From Klebsiella pneumoniae (GTDB lineage: Bacteria; Verrucomicrobiota; Verrucomicrobiia; Limisphaerales; SXTU01), in the NCBI GenBank assembly GCA_943330855.2, contig CALQJI020000003.1, positions 1 through 64,000 on the forward strand: a stretch of 64,000 nucleotides of DNA, written 5' to 3'. The stretch's first letter is position 1; each line of letters begins with the position of its first letter. Below the pieces are notes generated by a model. It ran no database searches. It was not told the origin of the DNA and saw only the letters and a list, made by a program, of their open reading frames with translations. Below are positions 27,663-35,278 of the stretch, in pieces. The translations under genes and the position numbers were made by a program.

Positions 27663-28280
27663 TCAAGCCGCCACGGAAACAAAGTTCCGCAGCAACCGCA
27701 ACCCGACGGTTTGGCTTTTCTCGGGGTGAAATTGCGTCGCGAAGACGTTGTCCCGCCAGACGGAGGAGGCGAACGTCCCCCCGTAATCCGTGCGGGTGGC
27801 AACAATGCCGGGGTCCGTCGGCTGCGGGTGGAAGCTGTGGACGAAATAGACGTGGCTGCCGTCGGGGATACCGGCGTAGAGCGGGCAGTCGGGGCGGGTG
27901 ATTTCGAGCTGGTTCCAGCCAATCTGCGGAATCTTCAGGCCCGGCTGCTCGGCGAAGCGCACGACCTTGCCGCCGAAGACGCCCAGGCCCGCCGCACAAC
28001 TGTTGAACTCTTCGCTCTTCTCAAACAGCGCCTGGTAGCCGACGCAGATGCCGAGGAAGGGCTTGCCCGTCTGAATGAACTCCCGCACCGCGCCGAGCAG
28101 GTCCTGCCGCTGCATCGCGGTGATGCAGTCGTCAAACGCGCCGACGCCGGGGAGCACGATGGCGCGCGCGTCCCGGAGCGCCTCGGGCCGCGTGGTGACG
28201 AGCAGGTCCGCGCCGACCTTGTGCAGGGCTTTCTCCACACTGCGCAAGTTGCCGGAGCCGTAGTCGAGCAGAGCAATCAC
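27663..28280 (-). CDS. hisH: Imidazole glycerol phosphate synthase, glutaminase subunit HisH
   Basis: 205 residues (GTG start 28280). It supplies ammonia from glutamine to HisF in histidine synthesis. Class I amidotransferase triad: Cys in PFLGICVGYQALF, His in ATQFHPEKSQ with its Glu. Start motif IALLDYGSGNLRSVEKAL and VLPGVGAFDDC are typical. The usual ICLGMQ is ICVGYQ here. No other his gene is in the window, so the histidine genes are scattered. A half-copy palindrome sits just upstream at 28290-28323. Confidence 0.93.
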   Translation of the reverse strand: MIALLDYGSGNLRSVEKALHKVGADLLVTTRPEALRDARAIVLPGVGAFDDCITAMQRQDLLGAVREFIQTGKPFLGICVGYQALFEKSEEFNSCAAGLGVFGGKVVRFAEQPGLKIPQIGWNQLEITRPDCPLYAGIPDGSHVYFVHSFHPQPTDPGIVATRTDYGGTFASSVWRDNVFATQFHPEKSQTVGLRLLRNFVSVAA

Positions 28281-28289
28281 GGGAACAGT

Positions 28290-28323
28290 TTAGCCACGGA
28301 TGGAACACGGATGGAACACGGAT
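28290..28323. repeat. Half-copy of the CACGGATGGAACACGG family
   Basis: A single arm starting TTAGCCACGGATGGAACACG with two further GGAACACGGAT units, between hisH and the broken nucleotidyltransferase gene. Confidence 0.7.
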
Positions 28324-28341
28324 TATCCACCACCGACTGTT

Positions 28342-28833
28342 TCAAAGCGGACGAACCCGCCGTTTGGCAGGCGGTCGTCGCGTCGTTGCTGCCCGTCTGC
28401 ACTTCAATGCCTGCTTGATTAGAAGGATGTGGAGTTTGTCCTTGTCCCGACCGATGGCCTGTTTGCTCTTGCAGATGCGCTCCAATGGGAGGACGGGGAT
28501 GCGTTGCCCGTGGAAGGACAGCCATTTGGCCTTGGGCAGCTCTTTCTCGAAGGCAGGCAGGCCGGTGACTTCGTAGATAAAATCCACCGGCGTGTCGTCG
28601 GAGAGGTAAACCTTGTTTGGACTGCGTAGCGTGGCCCCGAGGCTTCGGCACAGGTTGGAGACCCTCATGTATTGGCGCGAGGGCAAGCCAAGCTAGATGT
28701 CCACGTCAATGGTGCTGACCATGATGCCCTGCAAGTTGGCCGCCGACCTGCCCGCTAGCATGAAGGGGATGCCCCCCTGCTTCAGGGCGTCGAGGAGTTG
28801 AACAACCGAAGATGATTCCGCATCAGTCGCCAT
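28342..28833 (-). pseudogene. Nucleotidyltransferase-fold protein interrupted by an in-frame stop
   Basis: ATG 28833, preceded by GGAGG, opens a frame MATDAESSSVVQLLDALKQG... containing FMLAGRSAANLQGIMVSTIDVDI. This matches the GGxAxxxxGxxRxTxDxD core of MNT/AbiEii-like nucleotidyltransferases. TAG at 28695-28693 (codon 47) interrupts it, and the same frame continues LPSRQYMRVSNLCRSLGATL, DTPVDFIYEVTGLPAF and LERICKSKQAIGRDKDKLHI, the family's C-terminal part. Family members usually have Trp or Leu at the stop position, so a TGG-to-TAG change is the simplest reading. The upstream small ORF may be its partner. Confidence 0.75.
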
Positions 28834-29009
28834 CGTTCCTCCGGGGTAGCCGCCAAACCGAGCGCGTGCAGCGCCTTTTCGTCCTCGCTCAGGCCGCGCA
28901 CATGCTTGAGCCGGGCGAGCATTCGTTTCGCGCGGTGGGCCAGTGGCGTGGTGGGAGCTTTGCGATTCACTACGAGCAATTGTTTATCAGACGGCGGCCT
29001 GAAGTTCAC
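28782..29009 (-). CDS. Small protein upstream of the nucleotidyltransferase pseudogene
   Basis: Up to 75 residues, charged (AHRAKRMLARLKHVRGLSEDEKALHALG) and ending EERWRLMRNHLRLFNSSTP. A GTG at the NRKAPTT segment could be the true start. It overlaps the rlmN end by about 23 bp and the pseudogene start by about 50 bp, an arrangement typical of paired small genes such as antitoxin-toxin sets. Its partner is broken, so it may be a relic. No domain is recognised with confidence. Confidence 0.4.
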   Translation of the reverse strand: MNFRPPSDKQLLVVNRKAPTTPLAHRAKRMLARLKHVRGLSEDEKALHALGLAATPEERWRLMRNHLRLFNSSTP

Positions 29010-30135
29010 GCTCCGTTTTCAGCCGCAACTGGCCGCACGCCGCATCAATGTCCCCGCCCTTTTCGCGCCGCAGTGTGGCGGTGACTTCGTGCCGCTCCAG
29101 CGCGGCGAGGAAGGCTTCGCACACGGACTCCGCCGGGCGTGACCATTCGAGGCCCTCCACCGTGTTGTAGGGAATCAAGTTCACCTTTGCGTGCAATTGA
29201 GTGGCGAGGGTGGCGAGCGGTTTGACCTGATCGAGAGCGTCGTTCACGCCGGCGATGAGAATGTATTCGAAGGTGATGAGTTGGTCCTTTCGGCGCTGGT
29301 AAACTTCGAGCGCCGCCACCAGTTCGGCCAACGGATATTTGCGGTTCACCGGCATGATGCGGGCACGGACCTCGTCCGTCGCGCCGTGCAACGAAATGGC
29401 GAGGCGGAATTGTTCCGGCTCGATCGCGAGCTTGCGAATTTGCGGCGCGAGGCCGCTGGTGGAGATGGTGATTTTCCGCGCGCCGATGCCGCCGCCCCAC
29501 GGCGCGTTCAGCAAGCGCAAGGCCTTCAGCAAGTTGTCGTAGTTCGCCAGCGGTTCGCCCATGCCCATGATGACGAGGTTGTTTATGAGTCGAGCCTTCG
29601 GAGTATTTAGTGATGGCGACGCCGCGTCCGCCCCCTCCGACTGAATACTGGAAACTGAACACTGAACACTCTCTGAGGCGTGCCATCTCTCCGTGGCCAA
29701 AACCTGCTCCACGATTTCCTCCGGCCCGAGGTTGCGCTTCCAGCCATCGAGGCCGCTCGCGCAGAACTTGCAGCCGTAGGCGCAGCCCACCTGGGTGGAG
29801 ACGCAGAGCGTGTGGCGGTCGCTGGCCTCGCCGTAGAGCGCGGGGTTGGCGGGGATGAGCACGCTCTCGATGAGCGCGCCGTCAGGCAGCCGCCAGAGAA
29901 ATTTCTGCGTGGTGTCGCCCGCGCCCTGCTTGCGGACGAGTTCGAGGACCTGAAGCGAGAAGCTCTCGGTCAGCTTCGCGCGAAGTGGTTTGGGCAAGTT
30001 CGTCATCGCGTCCCAGCTCGTGACGCGGCGCTTGTAAAGCCAGTCCAGCACCTGCCCCGCGCGGTAAGCGGGCGCGCCCCACTCCTTCAAGCAGGCTTCC
30101 AGTTCCGCGCTCGTGATGGATTTAATGTCAGTCAC
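28987..30135 (-). CDS. rlmN: 23S rRNA (adenine-2503-C2)-methyltransferase, radical SAM
   Basis: 382 residues from GTG 30135 (TDIKSITSAELEACL); TTG 30171 is an alternative. Radical SAM enzyme that methylates A2503 of 23S rRNA and A37 of some tRNAs. The cluster motif is CAYGCKFCAS, with GMGEPLANYDN for SAM. The conserved C-terminal Cys sits in DIDAACGQL. Unusual: between EQVLATERWHA and INNLVIMGMGEP there is an insertion of about 28 residues (ESVQCSVSSIQSEGADAAS...) encoded partly by a quasi-tandem DNA tract at 29641-29670. Other RlmN proteins lack it, so it is a recent in-frame acquisition, probably tolerated in a surface loop. Confidence 0.92.
   Translation of the reverse strand: MTDIKSITSAELEACLKEWGAPAYRAGQVLDWLYKRRVTSWDAMTNLPKPLRAKLTESFSLQVLELVRKQGAGDTTQKFLWRLPDGALIESVLIPANPALYGEASDRHTLCVSTQVGCAYGCKFCASGLDGWKRNLGPEEIVEQVLATERWHASESVQCSVSSIQSEGADAASPSLNTPKARLINNLVIMGMGEPLANYDNLLKALRLLNAPWGGGIGARKITISTSGLAPQIRKLAIEPEQFRLAISLHGATDEVRARIMPVNRKYPLAELVAALEVYQRRKDQLITFEYILIAGVNDALDQVKPLATLATQLHAKVNLIPYNTVEGLEWSRPAESVCEAFLAALERHEVTATLRREKGGDIDAACGQLRLKTERELQAAV
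29641..29670. repeat. Quasi-tandem tract inside rlmN
   Basis: Degenerate CTGAACACTGAACACT repeats encode VQCSVSSIQS in RlmN. Confidence 0.65.
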
Positions 30136-30171
30136 TGTGCCCAGCGTGGCTGACCCAGCGCGCAATGACAA

Positions 30172-30556
30172 CGCTCGGGGCGCAACTCATACCAATTCCC
30201 GATGAATGTCGGGGCCTTGCCAACCGAACGCCACACCGCGCGCCTTCCCCTCATCCGAGGAAGGGAGAGGGAGACCAAAACGCAGCGCATCGGTATTCCA
30301 CGCTTCCATCACGCCGTGCCGCTGCCGTAGGAAAGTGTGCTTCTTCCCTCACCCCATCCCTCTCCCGCTGGGAGCGGGAGCCACGGAGTCCGCGTCTCGG
30401 CAAAAGGCGGCGCACGGGTTCACGAGCTGGCGCGAAGTCGCTCCCTCTCCCAGCGGGGGAGGACCAGGGTGAGGGGGGAAGGGCCCCGGAGTCTGAGCTT
30501 TTCCTCCTCGCGGCGTCCCGCAGCCAGAGGCCGCGCAGCAACGCGGCCCTACCGGG
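30172..30556. repeat. Intergenic repeat cluster between rlmN and argA
   Basis: No gene seen. About 30213-30266 is an inverted copy of part of the CT-rich repeat: its complement has AAGGCGCGCGGTGTGGCG and GGTTGGCAAGGC, as near 47370-47405. At 30350-30480, paired GGGAGCGGGAG/CTCCCTCTCCCAGCG-type segments occur. GGCCGCG-CAGCAA-CGCGGCC (30529-30548) is a compact hairpin just after the argA stop and could terminate argA, though no T-tract follows. Confidence 0.6.
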
Positions 30557-31834
30557 TCACTTGCCCAGCTTCTTCACCAGCACCTTCGAGTTGCGTCCGC
30601 TCTGCTCATACTTCTCGCGGCGGGCGGGGGGCAGGTTCTCCGGCGTGCCCTCGGTGAAGCCGCCCTTGCTCTGGAAGTAGGTGAAGGCTTGCGTGGAGAG
30701 CGTGACGAGTTCGCTAAGGCCGAGGTCGCGGGCTTTGTTCTCGACGAACTGGATGAGCTTCTTGCCCACGCCCTGGTTCTCGTGTGATGGCGCGACGAAG
30801 AGGAAGGCCAGCTCGCCGGTGTTCGCCTCGGGATAGACGTGCAGCGCGACGCAGGCGACCGGGTTGCGGTCAATGTCGAAGACGTAGTAGTCGCCGAGGT
30901 GCTTCTCGATGCTGGCGCGCGTGCGCTTCATCAGCTCCTCGCTGAGGACGGAGCTTTTCGTCAGGCGCAGCAGGGCGCGGATGTCCTTCTTCTGCGCGGG
31001 GCGGATTTGCTGGAACTCATCTGCGTAGATGAGCGTGCCGACGCCTTCGTTGGAGAAGACCTCGGCGAGCAGCGACTCGTCGGTGCGGCCGTTGATGAGG
31101 TGGACGCGGGGAATGCCTTGCAAGCAGGCGGCGGCGGCGGCGCGGGCGCGGGCGGTGTCCTCGGTGGAAAGTTCTCTGCGCTCAATCAAGGCGCGCAGGT
31201 CGGCGGCGAGGACTTGCTTGAGCAGCTTGCCCTGATGGAACAGCCCGTCTGTCGTCGTGATGAAAATTATCTTCGCCGCTTTCAGCGCCGTGCCGATGGC
31301 CAGCGCAATCGTGTCGGAGCTGACGCGGTAGGTCTTGCCATCGCCGTCGAAACCCAACGGCGGAATGACCGGGGTGATGCCGGCTGCCAAGAGGGTTTGG
31401 AGCAGCTCCGTGTCTACGCGCTCGACCTTGCCGGTGAAGAGATGGTCCACGCCCTGCAAAATGCCCAAGGGCGAGACGATGACAGCGTTGGGCGTGGCCG
31501 CGCGCAGGTCGTTCGTGGAAAGCCCCTCGAGGATTTCGTGGGTGAGGCGGTTCGCCGCGGTGAGGGAGAGTTGGAGCGTGGCGGCGTCGGTGATGCCGGT
31601 GCCGTCGAGGTTCGAGGGCGTGATGCCGCGCTCGGCCCCGAGCGCCTGGATTTGCGCCGCCGCGCCGTGGACGATGACGACGCGGATGTTCAGCGAGCGC
31701 AGCACTGCGACATCTAGCAGGAGGTTGGCGAAGTTCTCGTCGGTCACGACCGCGCCATCCACGGCGATGACAAAGGTCTTTTCGCGGAAGCGGGGGATGT
31801 ATTGGAGGATGCCGCGGAGGTCGGTGGGTTTCAC
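30557..31834 (-). CDS. argA: Amino-acid N-acetyltransferase (N-acetylglutamate synthase)
   Basis: 425 residues (GTG start 31834). Committed step of arginine synthesis: acetyl-CoA + glutamate to N-acetylglutamate. The N-terminal amino-acid-kinase-like domain (FVIAVDGAVVTDENFANLLLDVAVLRSL..., VIVHGAAAQ) lacks kinase chemistry and normally carries arginine feedback. The C-terminal GNAT domain (about 285-425) has LAFLFVAPSHENQGVGKKLIQFVE, the acetyl-CoA loop. Length fits the classical ArgA. It stands alone; no other arg gene is nearby. Confidence 0.93.
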   Translation of the reverse strand: MKPTDLRGILQYIPRFREKTFVIAVDGAVVTDENFANLLLDVAVLRSLNIRVVIVHGAAAQIQALGAERGITPSNLDGTGITDAATLQLSLTAANRLTHEILEGLSTNDLRAATPNAVIVSPLGILQGVDHLFTGKVERVDTELLQTLLAAGITPVIPPLGFDGDGKTYRVSSDTIALAIGTALKAAKIIFITTTDGLFHQGKLLKQVLAADLRALIERRELSTEDTARARAAAAACLQGIPRVHLINGRTDESLLAEVFSNEGVGTLIYADEFQQIRPAQKKDIRALLRLTKSSVLSEELMKRTRASIEKHLGDYYVFDIDRNPVACVALHVYPEANTGELAFLFVAPSHENQGVGKKLIQFVENKARDLGLSELVTLSTQAFTYFQSKGGFTEGTPENLPPARREKYEQSGRNSKVLVKKLGK

Positions 31835-32048
31835 TTTGATTGGCTCTGACTGTCGCGACGTAAATAAGGGGCAAGCGCGCGGAGGGATACAACGAGAAAG
31901 TGAGTTGGTGGAAAAGCGGGAGGGGAGGAAGGGAGACGCACGAGCCGCAGCTCCCCTTTCTCATCGGGTGGGGTGGTGAGAAAAACTCCTCTTGCGCTGA
32001 CGGCATTCGTGAACAACTTATCGGGAGTCACCACGAGAGAACGCCGAT

Positions 32049-32222
32049 ATGAACACAGCACCCACGCCCACGCCCTTGTCCAAGGCACCGCCGTCTGCCA
32101 TCGCACTGTTCCCACGGAGTATCTCGCCGCCGGAAAGCCCCAAGCCTGAAGCCTGTCCGGTGGGGGGCGCGCGGCAACTCTCGCGCTGGGAGGACTTGGA
32201 AGAGACGTGGCTATCCGAATAG
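32049..32222 (+). CDS. Possible small Pro-rich protein
   Basis: ATG 32049 opens 57 codons rich in Pro (MNTAPTPTPLSKAPPSAIAL...) and ending SRWEDLEETWLSE. After the TAG the frame stays readable for a few codons (RDLSHSGIN), as if the C-terminus had been shortened. Not recognised. It lies alone in the 548-bp gap between argA and ahcY, whose remaining parts show only short repeats. Confidence 0.25.
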   Translation: MNTAPTPTPLSKAPPSAIALFPRSISPPESPKPEACPVGGARQLSRWEDLEETWLSE

Positions 32223-32316
32223 CGGGACCTCTCGCACAGCGGCATCAACGAGTAGCCGTGGGGGAAGGCGGAGAGCTGCGCCTACGAAGGCAACTTGGGA
32301 GGTTCGTAGTAAAGCG

Positions 32317-32346
32317 AAAGGCGGACGGGGTGAGCCGTCCGCCTTT
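32317..32346 (-). terminator. Terminator after ahcY
   Basis: Perfect 12-bp stem AAAGGCGGACGG/CCGTCCGCCTTT with a 6-nt loop, followed by CGCTTT in the minus-strand transcript. It can also serve the plus strand. Confidence 0.7.
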
Positions 32347-32353
32347 GAAGTGT

Positions 32354-32378
32354 TCCGCCTGCTGACCTCGGCGGCTAC
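32354..32378. repeat. Half-copy of the GTAGCCGCCGAGG palindrome family
   Basis: Arm ending CCTCGGCGGCTAC, five bases from the ahcY stop. Confidence 0.7.
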
Positions 32379-32382
32379 GGCT

Positions 32383-33810
32383 TTAGTAGCGGTAGTGCTC
32401 GGGCTTGTAGGGGCCGTCGGCGGAGATGCCTAGGTAGGCGGCCTGCTTGTCCGTGAGGCGGGTTAGCTTCACACCGATCTTCTCGAGGTGCAGGCGGGCG
32501 ACTTCTTCGTCGAGCTTCTTGCTCAGGCGATAGACGCCGACCTTGTAGGTGTCCTTGTTCGCCCAGAGGTCGAGCTGCGCGAGCGTCTGGTTCGAGAAGG
32601 AGTTGGACATGACAAAGCTCGGGTGGCCGGTGGCGCAGCCGAGGTTCACGAGGCGGCCTTCGGCGAGCATGAAGATGCTGTGGCCGTCGGCGAAGGTGTA
32701 TTGGTCCACCTGGGGCTTGATGTTCTTGCGCTTGACGCCCTTGGCCTGGTTCAGGCGGTCCACTTGAATCTCGTTGTCGAAGTGGCCGATGTTCGCGACG
32801 ACGGCTTGGTCCTTCATCTTGGCCATATGCTCCAGCGTGAGGATGTCCTTGTTGCCGGTGGTGGTGATGTAGATGTCAGCGCGGCCGAGGGTGTCCTCGA
32901 GGGTGGTGACTTCGTAGCCTTCCATCGCGGCCTGGAGGGCGCAGATGGGGTCGATCTCGGTGACGATGACGCGCGCGCCCTGGCCGCGGAGGGATTGGGC
33001 GCTGCCCTTGCCGACGTCGCCGTAGCCGCAGATGACGGCGACCTTGCCGGAGATCATGACATCGATCGCGCGGTTGAGGCCGTCCACGAGGGAGTGGCGG
33101 CAACCGTAGAGGTTGTCGAACTTCGCCTTGGTGACAGAGTCGTTGACGTTGATAGCGGGGACGAGAAGTTTGCCCTGTTCGAGCATCTGGTAGAGGCGGT
33201 GGACGCCGGTGGTGGTCTCTTCGGAGACGCCCTTCCAAGCGGCGACGATGCCGTGCCAGTAGCCCTTGCCGCGCTTCTTGGACATGGACTTGAGGAGGTC
33301 TTTGATGACTTTGACCTCGTGGTTGTCGGAGGGGGTGTTGACCCAGCCGTCGCCGTTTTCGAGTTCGTAGCCCTTATGGATGAGCAGGGTGGCGTCGCCG
33401 CCGTCGTCCACGATCAACTCGGGGCCTTTGCCGTCGCCGTGGTCGAGGGCCTTCTCAGTGCACCACCAATATTCTTCCAACGACTCGCCCTTCCACGCGA
33501 AGACGGGGATGCCGGCGGCGGCGATGGCCGCAGCGGCGTGGTCTTGGGTGGAGAAGATGTTGCAGCTCGCCCAGCGCACGGACGCGCCCAAGGCCGCGAG
33601 CGTCTCGATGAGCACGCCGGTCTGGATGGTCATGTGCAGGGAGCCGGTGATGCGGACGCCCTTGAGGGGTTTCGTTTTCGCATGCTTCTGGCGGATCGCC
33701 ATCAGGCCGGGCATCTCGTGCTCGGCGATGTCGAGTTCCTTGCGGCCCCATTCGGCGAGGCTGATGTCTTTGACTTTGTAGTCGTTCTTGGCGGCGGTTT
33801 TTTTGGCCAT
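32383..33810 (-). CDS. ahcY: Adenosylhomocysteinase
   Basis: 475 residues. Hydrolyses S-adenosylhomocysteine to adenosine and homocysteine, recycling the product of SAM-dependent methylation. NAD-binding [20 protein letters not shown] and substrate residues ([27 protein letters not shown]) are intact. C-terminal [10 protein letters not shown] is the conserved NAD-clamping tail. It follows metK with 109 bp between them, so both SAM-cycle genes are probably cotranscribed. The N-terminal [12 protein letters not shown] is a short extension. Confidence 0.97.
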   Translation of the reverse strand: MAKKTAAKNDYKVKDISLAEWGRKELDIAEHEMPGLMAIRQKHAKTKPLKGVRITGSLHMTIQTGVLIETLAALGASVRWASCNIFSTQDHAAAAIAAAGIPVFAWKGESLEEYWWCTEKALDHGDGKGPELIVDDGGDATLLIHKGYELENGDGWVNTPSDNHEVKVIKDLLKSMSKKRGKGYWHGIVAAWKGVSEETTTGVHRLYQMLEQGKLLVPAINVNDSVTKAKFDNLYGCRHSLVDGLNRAIDVMISGKVAVICGYGDVGKGSAQSLRGQGARVIVTEIDPICALQAAMEGYEVTTLEDTLGRADIYITTTGNKDILTLEHMAKMKDQAVVANIGHFDNEIQVDRLNQAKGVKRKNIKPQVDQYTFADGHSIFMLAEGRLVNLGCATGHPSFVMSNSFSNQTLAQLDLWANKDTYKVGVYRLSKKLDEEVARLHLEKIGVKLTRLTDKQAAYLGISADGPYKPEHYRY

Positions 33811-33833
33811 AGTGTTCTTGTTTGTGGTTAGGG

Positions 33834-33873
33834 GATTGAAGAGTTGAAGGGTTAAAAGATTGAAACGCTGAAG
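33834..33873. repeat. Quasi-tandem tract between metK and ahcY
   Basis: Degenerate GATTGAAGAGTTGAAGGGTT repeats. An imperfect hairpin of GAAGC-type arms follows. I saw no SAM or SAH riboswitch consensus here or upstream of metK. Confidence 0.5.
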
Positions 33874-33919
33874 CGCAGAGGCATAGCCCCGGTTCGCTTC
33901 AAAGCTTCAACGAGAGCAT

Positions 33920-35104
33920 TCACTTAACAGCCTTTTGCAGCGCCTTGACCTTGTCCGTGGTTTCCCAGGTGAGGTCCTTGTCGCCGACCTTGCCGAAGTG
34001 ACCGTAGTTGGTTGTCTTGCCGTAAATCGGGCGGAGCAGGTTGAGGTGCTTGACGATGTCGGCGGGCTTGAAGCTGAAGACGGCGCACACGGCGTCCGTG
34101 ATGGCTTCGTCGGTCAAGCCTCCCTGCGCGGTGCCGAAGGTGTTCACATACACGCTGACCGGTTCGGGATAGCCGATGGCGTAGGCAAACTGAATCTCGG
34201 CGCGCTTGGCGAGGCCGGCGGCGACGATGTTCTTCGCAACGTAGCGGCCCATGTAGGCGGCGCTGCGATCCACCTTCGACGGGTCTTTGCCGGAGAAGGC
34301 CCCGCCGCCGTGACGACCAAAGCCACCGTAGCTGTCCACGATGATCTTGCGACCGGTGAGGCCGGTGTCGCCCTGCGGGCCGCCGACGACGAAGTTGCCG
34401 GTGGGGTTGATGAGGAACTCGGTCTTGGCGGTGAGCATCCCCTTGGGCAGCACCTTCTTGATGACTTCCTCGATGCAGAACTGCTCAATCAAGCTGTGCT
34501 CCACGCCCGCCGCGTGCTGGGTGGAGATAACGACGTTCGAGATGGAGACGGGCTGGTCGTCCTCGTAAACGACGGACACCTGGGATTTCGCATCGGGGCG
34601 GAGCCACGGAGCGAGCTTCCCGGCCTTGCGGATCTGCGTGAGCTTACTGCCCAAGCGATGCGCGAACATGATCGGCGCGGGCATCAGTTCGGGTGTCTCG
34701 TCACTCGCGTAGCCGAACATGAGGCCTTGGTCGCCGGCACCTTGCTCGGCCTTCTTCTTGCCCTTGGCGGCCTTGGCGTCCACGCCCTGCGAAATGTCGG
34801 GGGACTGCTGCGTGATGATCGTGTTCACGAACACCTTGTCGGCGTGGAACACATCGTCCTCGTTCACGTAACCGATGCCACGGATGGCCTCGCGGGCGAG
34901 CTTGGTGAAATCGAGCTTGGCCTTCGTGGTGATCTCACCGCCGACGATGACGATGTTCGACTTCACGTAGGTCTCGCAGGCGACGCGGCTGTATTTGTCC
35001 TGCGACAAACACGCGTCCAAGACGGCGTCAGAGATCGTGTCGGCGACTTTGTCCGGATGGCCTTCGCCGACGGATTCGGAGGAGAAGATGAATCGTTTGC
35101 TCAT
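33920..35104 (-). CDS. metK: S-adenosylmethionine synthase
   Basis: 394 residues from ATG 35104 ([25 protein letters not shown]). Makes SAM from methionine and ATP. The signature hexapeptide appears as [12 protein letters not shown], the P-loop-like segment as [19 protein letters not shown], and the flexible gating loop between is normal. A small Lys/Ala insertion ([13 protein letters not shown]) precedes GAGDQG. The longer open frame upstream is not conserved. Upstream on this strand TTGCTT-N16-TAGTTT and a CTGCCG-ACG-CGGCAG hairpin may be promoter and leader. With ahcY it forms the SAM recycling pair. Confidence 0.97.
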   Translation of the reverse strand: MSKRFIFSSESVGEGHPDKVADTISDAVLDACLSQDKYSRVACETYVKSNIVIVGGEITTKAKLDFTKLAREAIRGIGYVNEDDVFHADKVFVNTIITQQSPDISQGVDAKAAKGKKKAEQGAGDQGLMFGYASDETPELMPAPIMFAHRLGSKLTQIRKAGKLAPWLRPDAKSQVSVVYEDDQPVSISNVVISTQHAAGVEHSLIEQFCIEEVIKKVLPKGMLTAKTEFLINPTGNFVVGGPQGDTGLTGRKIIVDSYGGFGRHGGGAFSGKDPSKVDRSAAYMGRYVAKNIVAAGLAKRAEIQFAYAIGYPEPVSVYVNTFGTAQGGLTDEAITDAVCAVFSFKPADIVKHLNLLRPIYGKTTNYGHFGKVGDKDLTWETTDKVKALQKAVK

Positions 35105-35255
35105 GCGTAGAACTGCTTGGTTGTTTGGTTGAGCTGCCGCGTCGGCAGCGGGCTCGCAAACTAGCCAGCCAATGCACCAAAGCAACTTTTTATTCCTCCG
35201 ATGCCGCACCATGCACGACTGCTTGTCCGGCATGATTGAATCATTGATCCAGGAC

Positions 35256-35278
35256 GCAACGGAGAGCGTTTCCGTTGC
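35256..35278. other. Hairpin at the truncation point of the cohesin-dockerin gene
   Basis: GCAACGGA (35256-35263) and TCCGTTGC (35271-35278) form a perfect 8-bp stem with a 7-nt loop exactly where the following open frame begins. Confidence 0.45.

Noticed and set aside
33811-33919. SAM or SAH riboswitch between metK and ahcY or upstream of metK
   Set aside because: Only an imperfect hairpin and a quasi-tandem tract are visible; I could not match any known SAM/SAH consensus.
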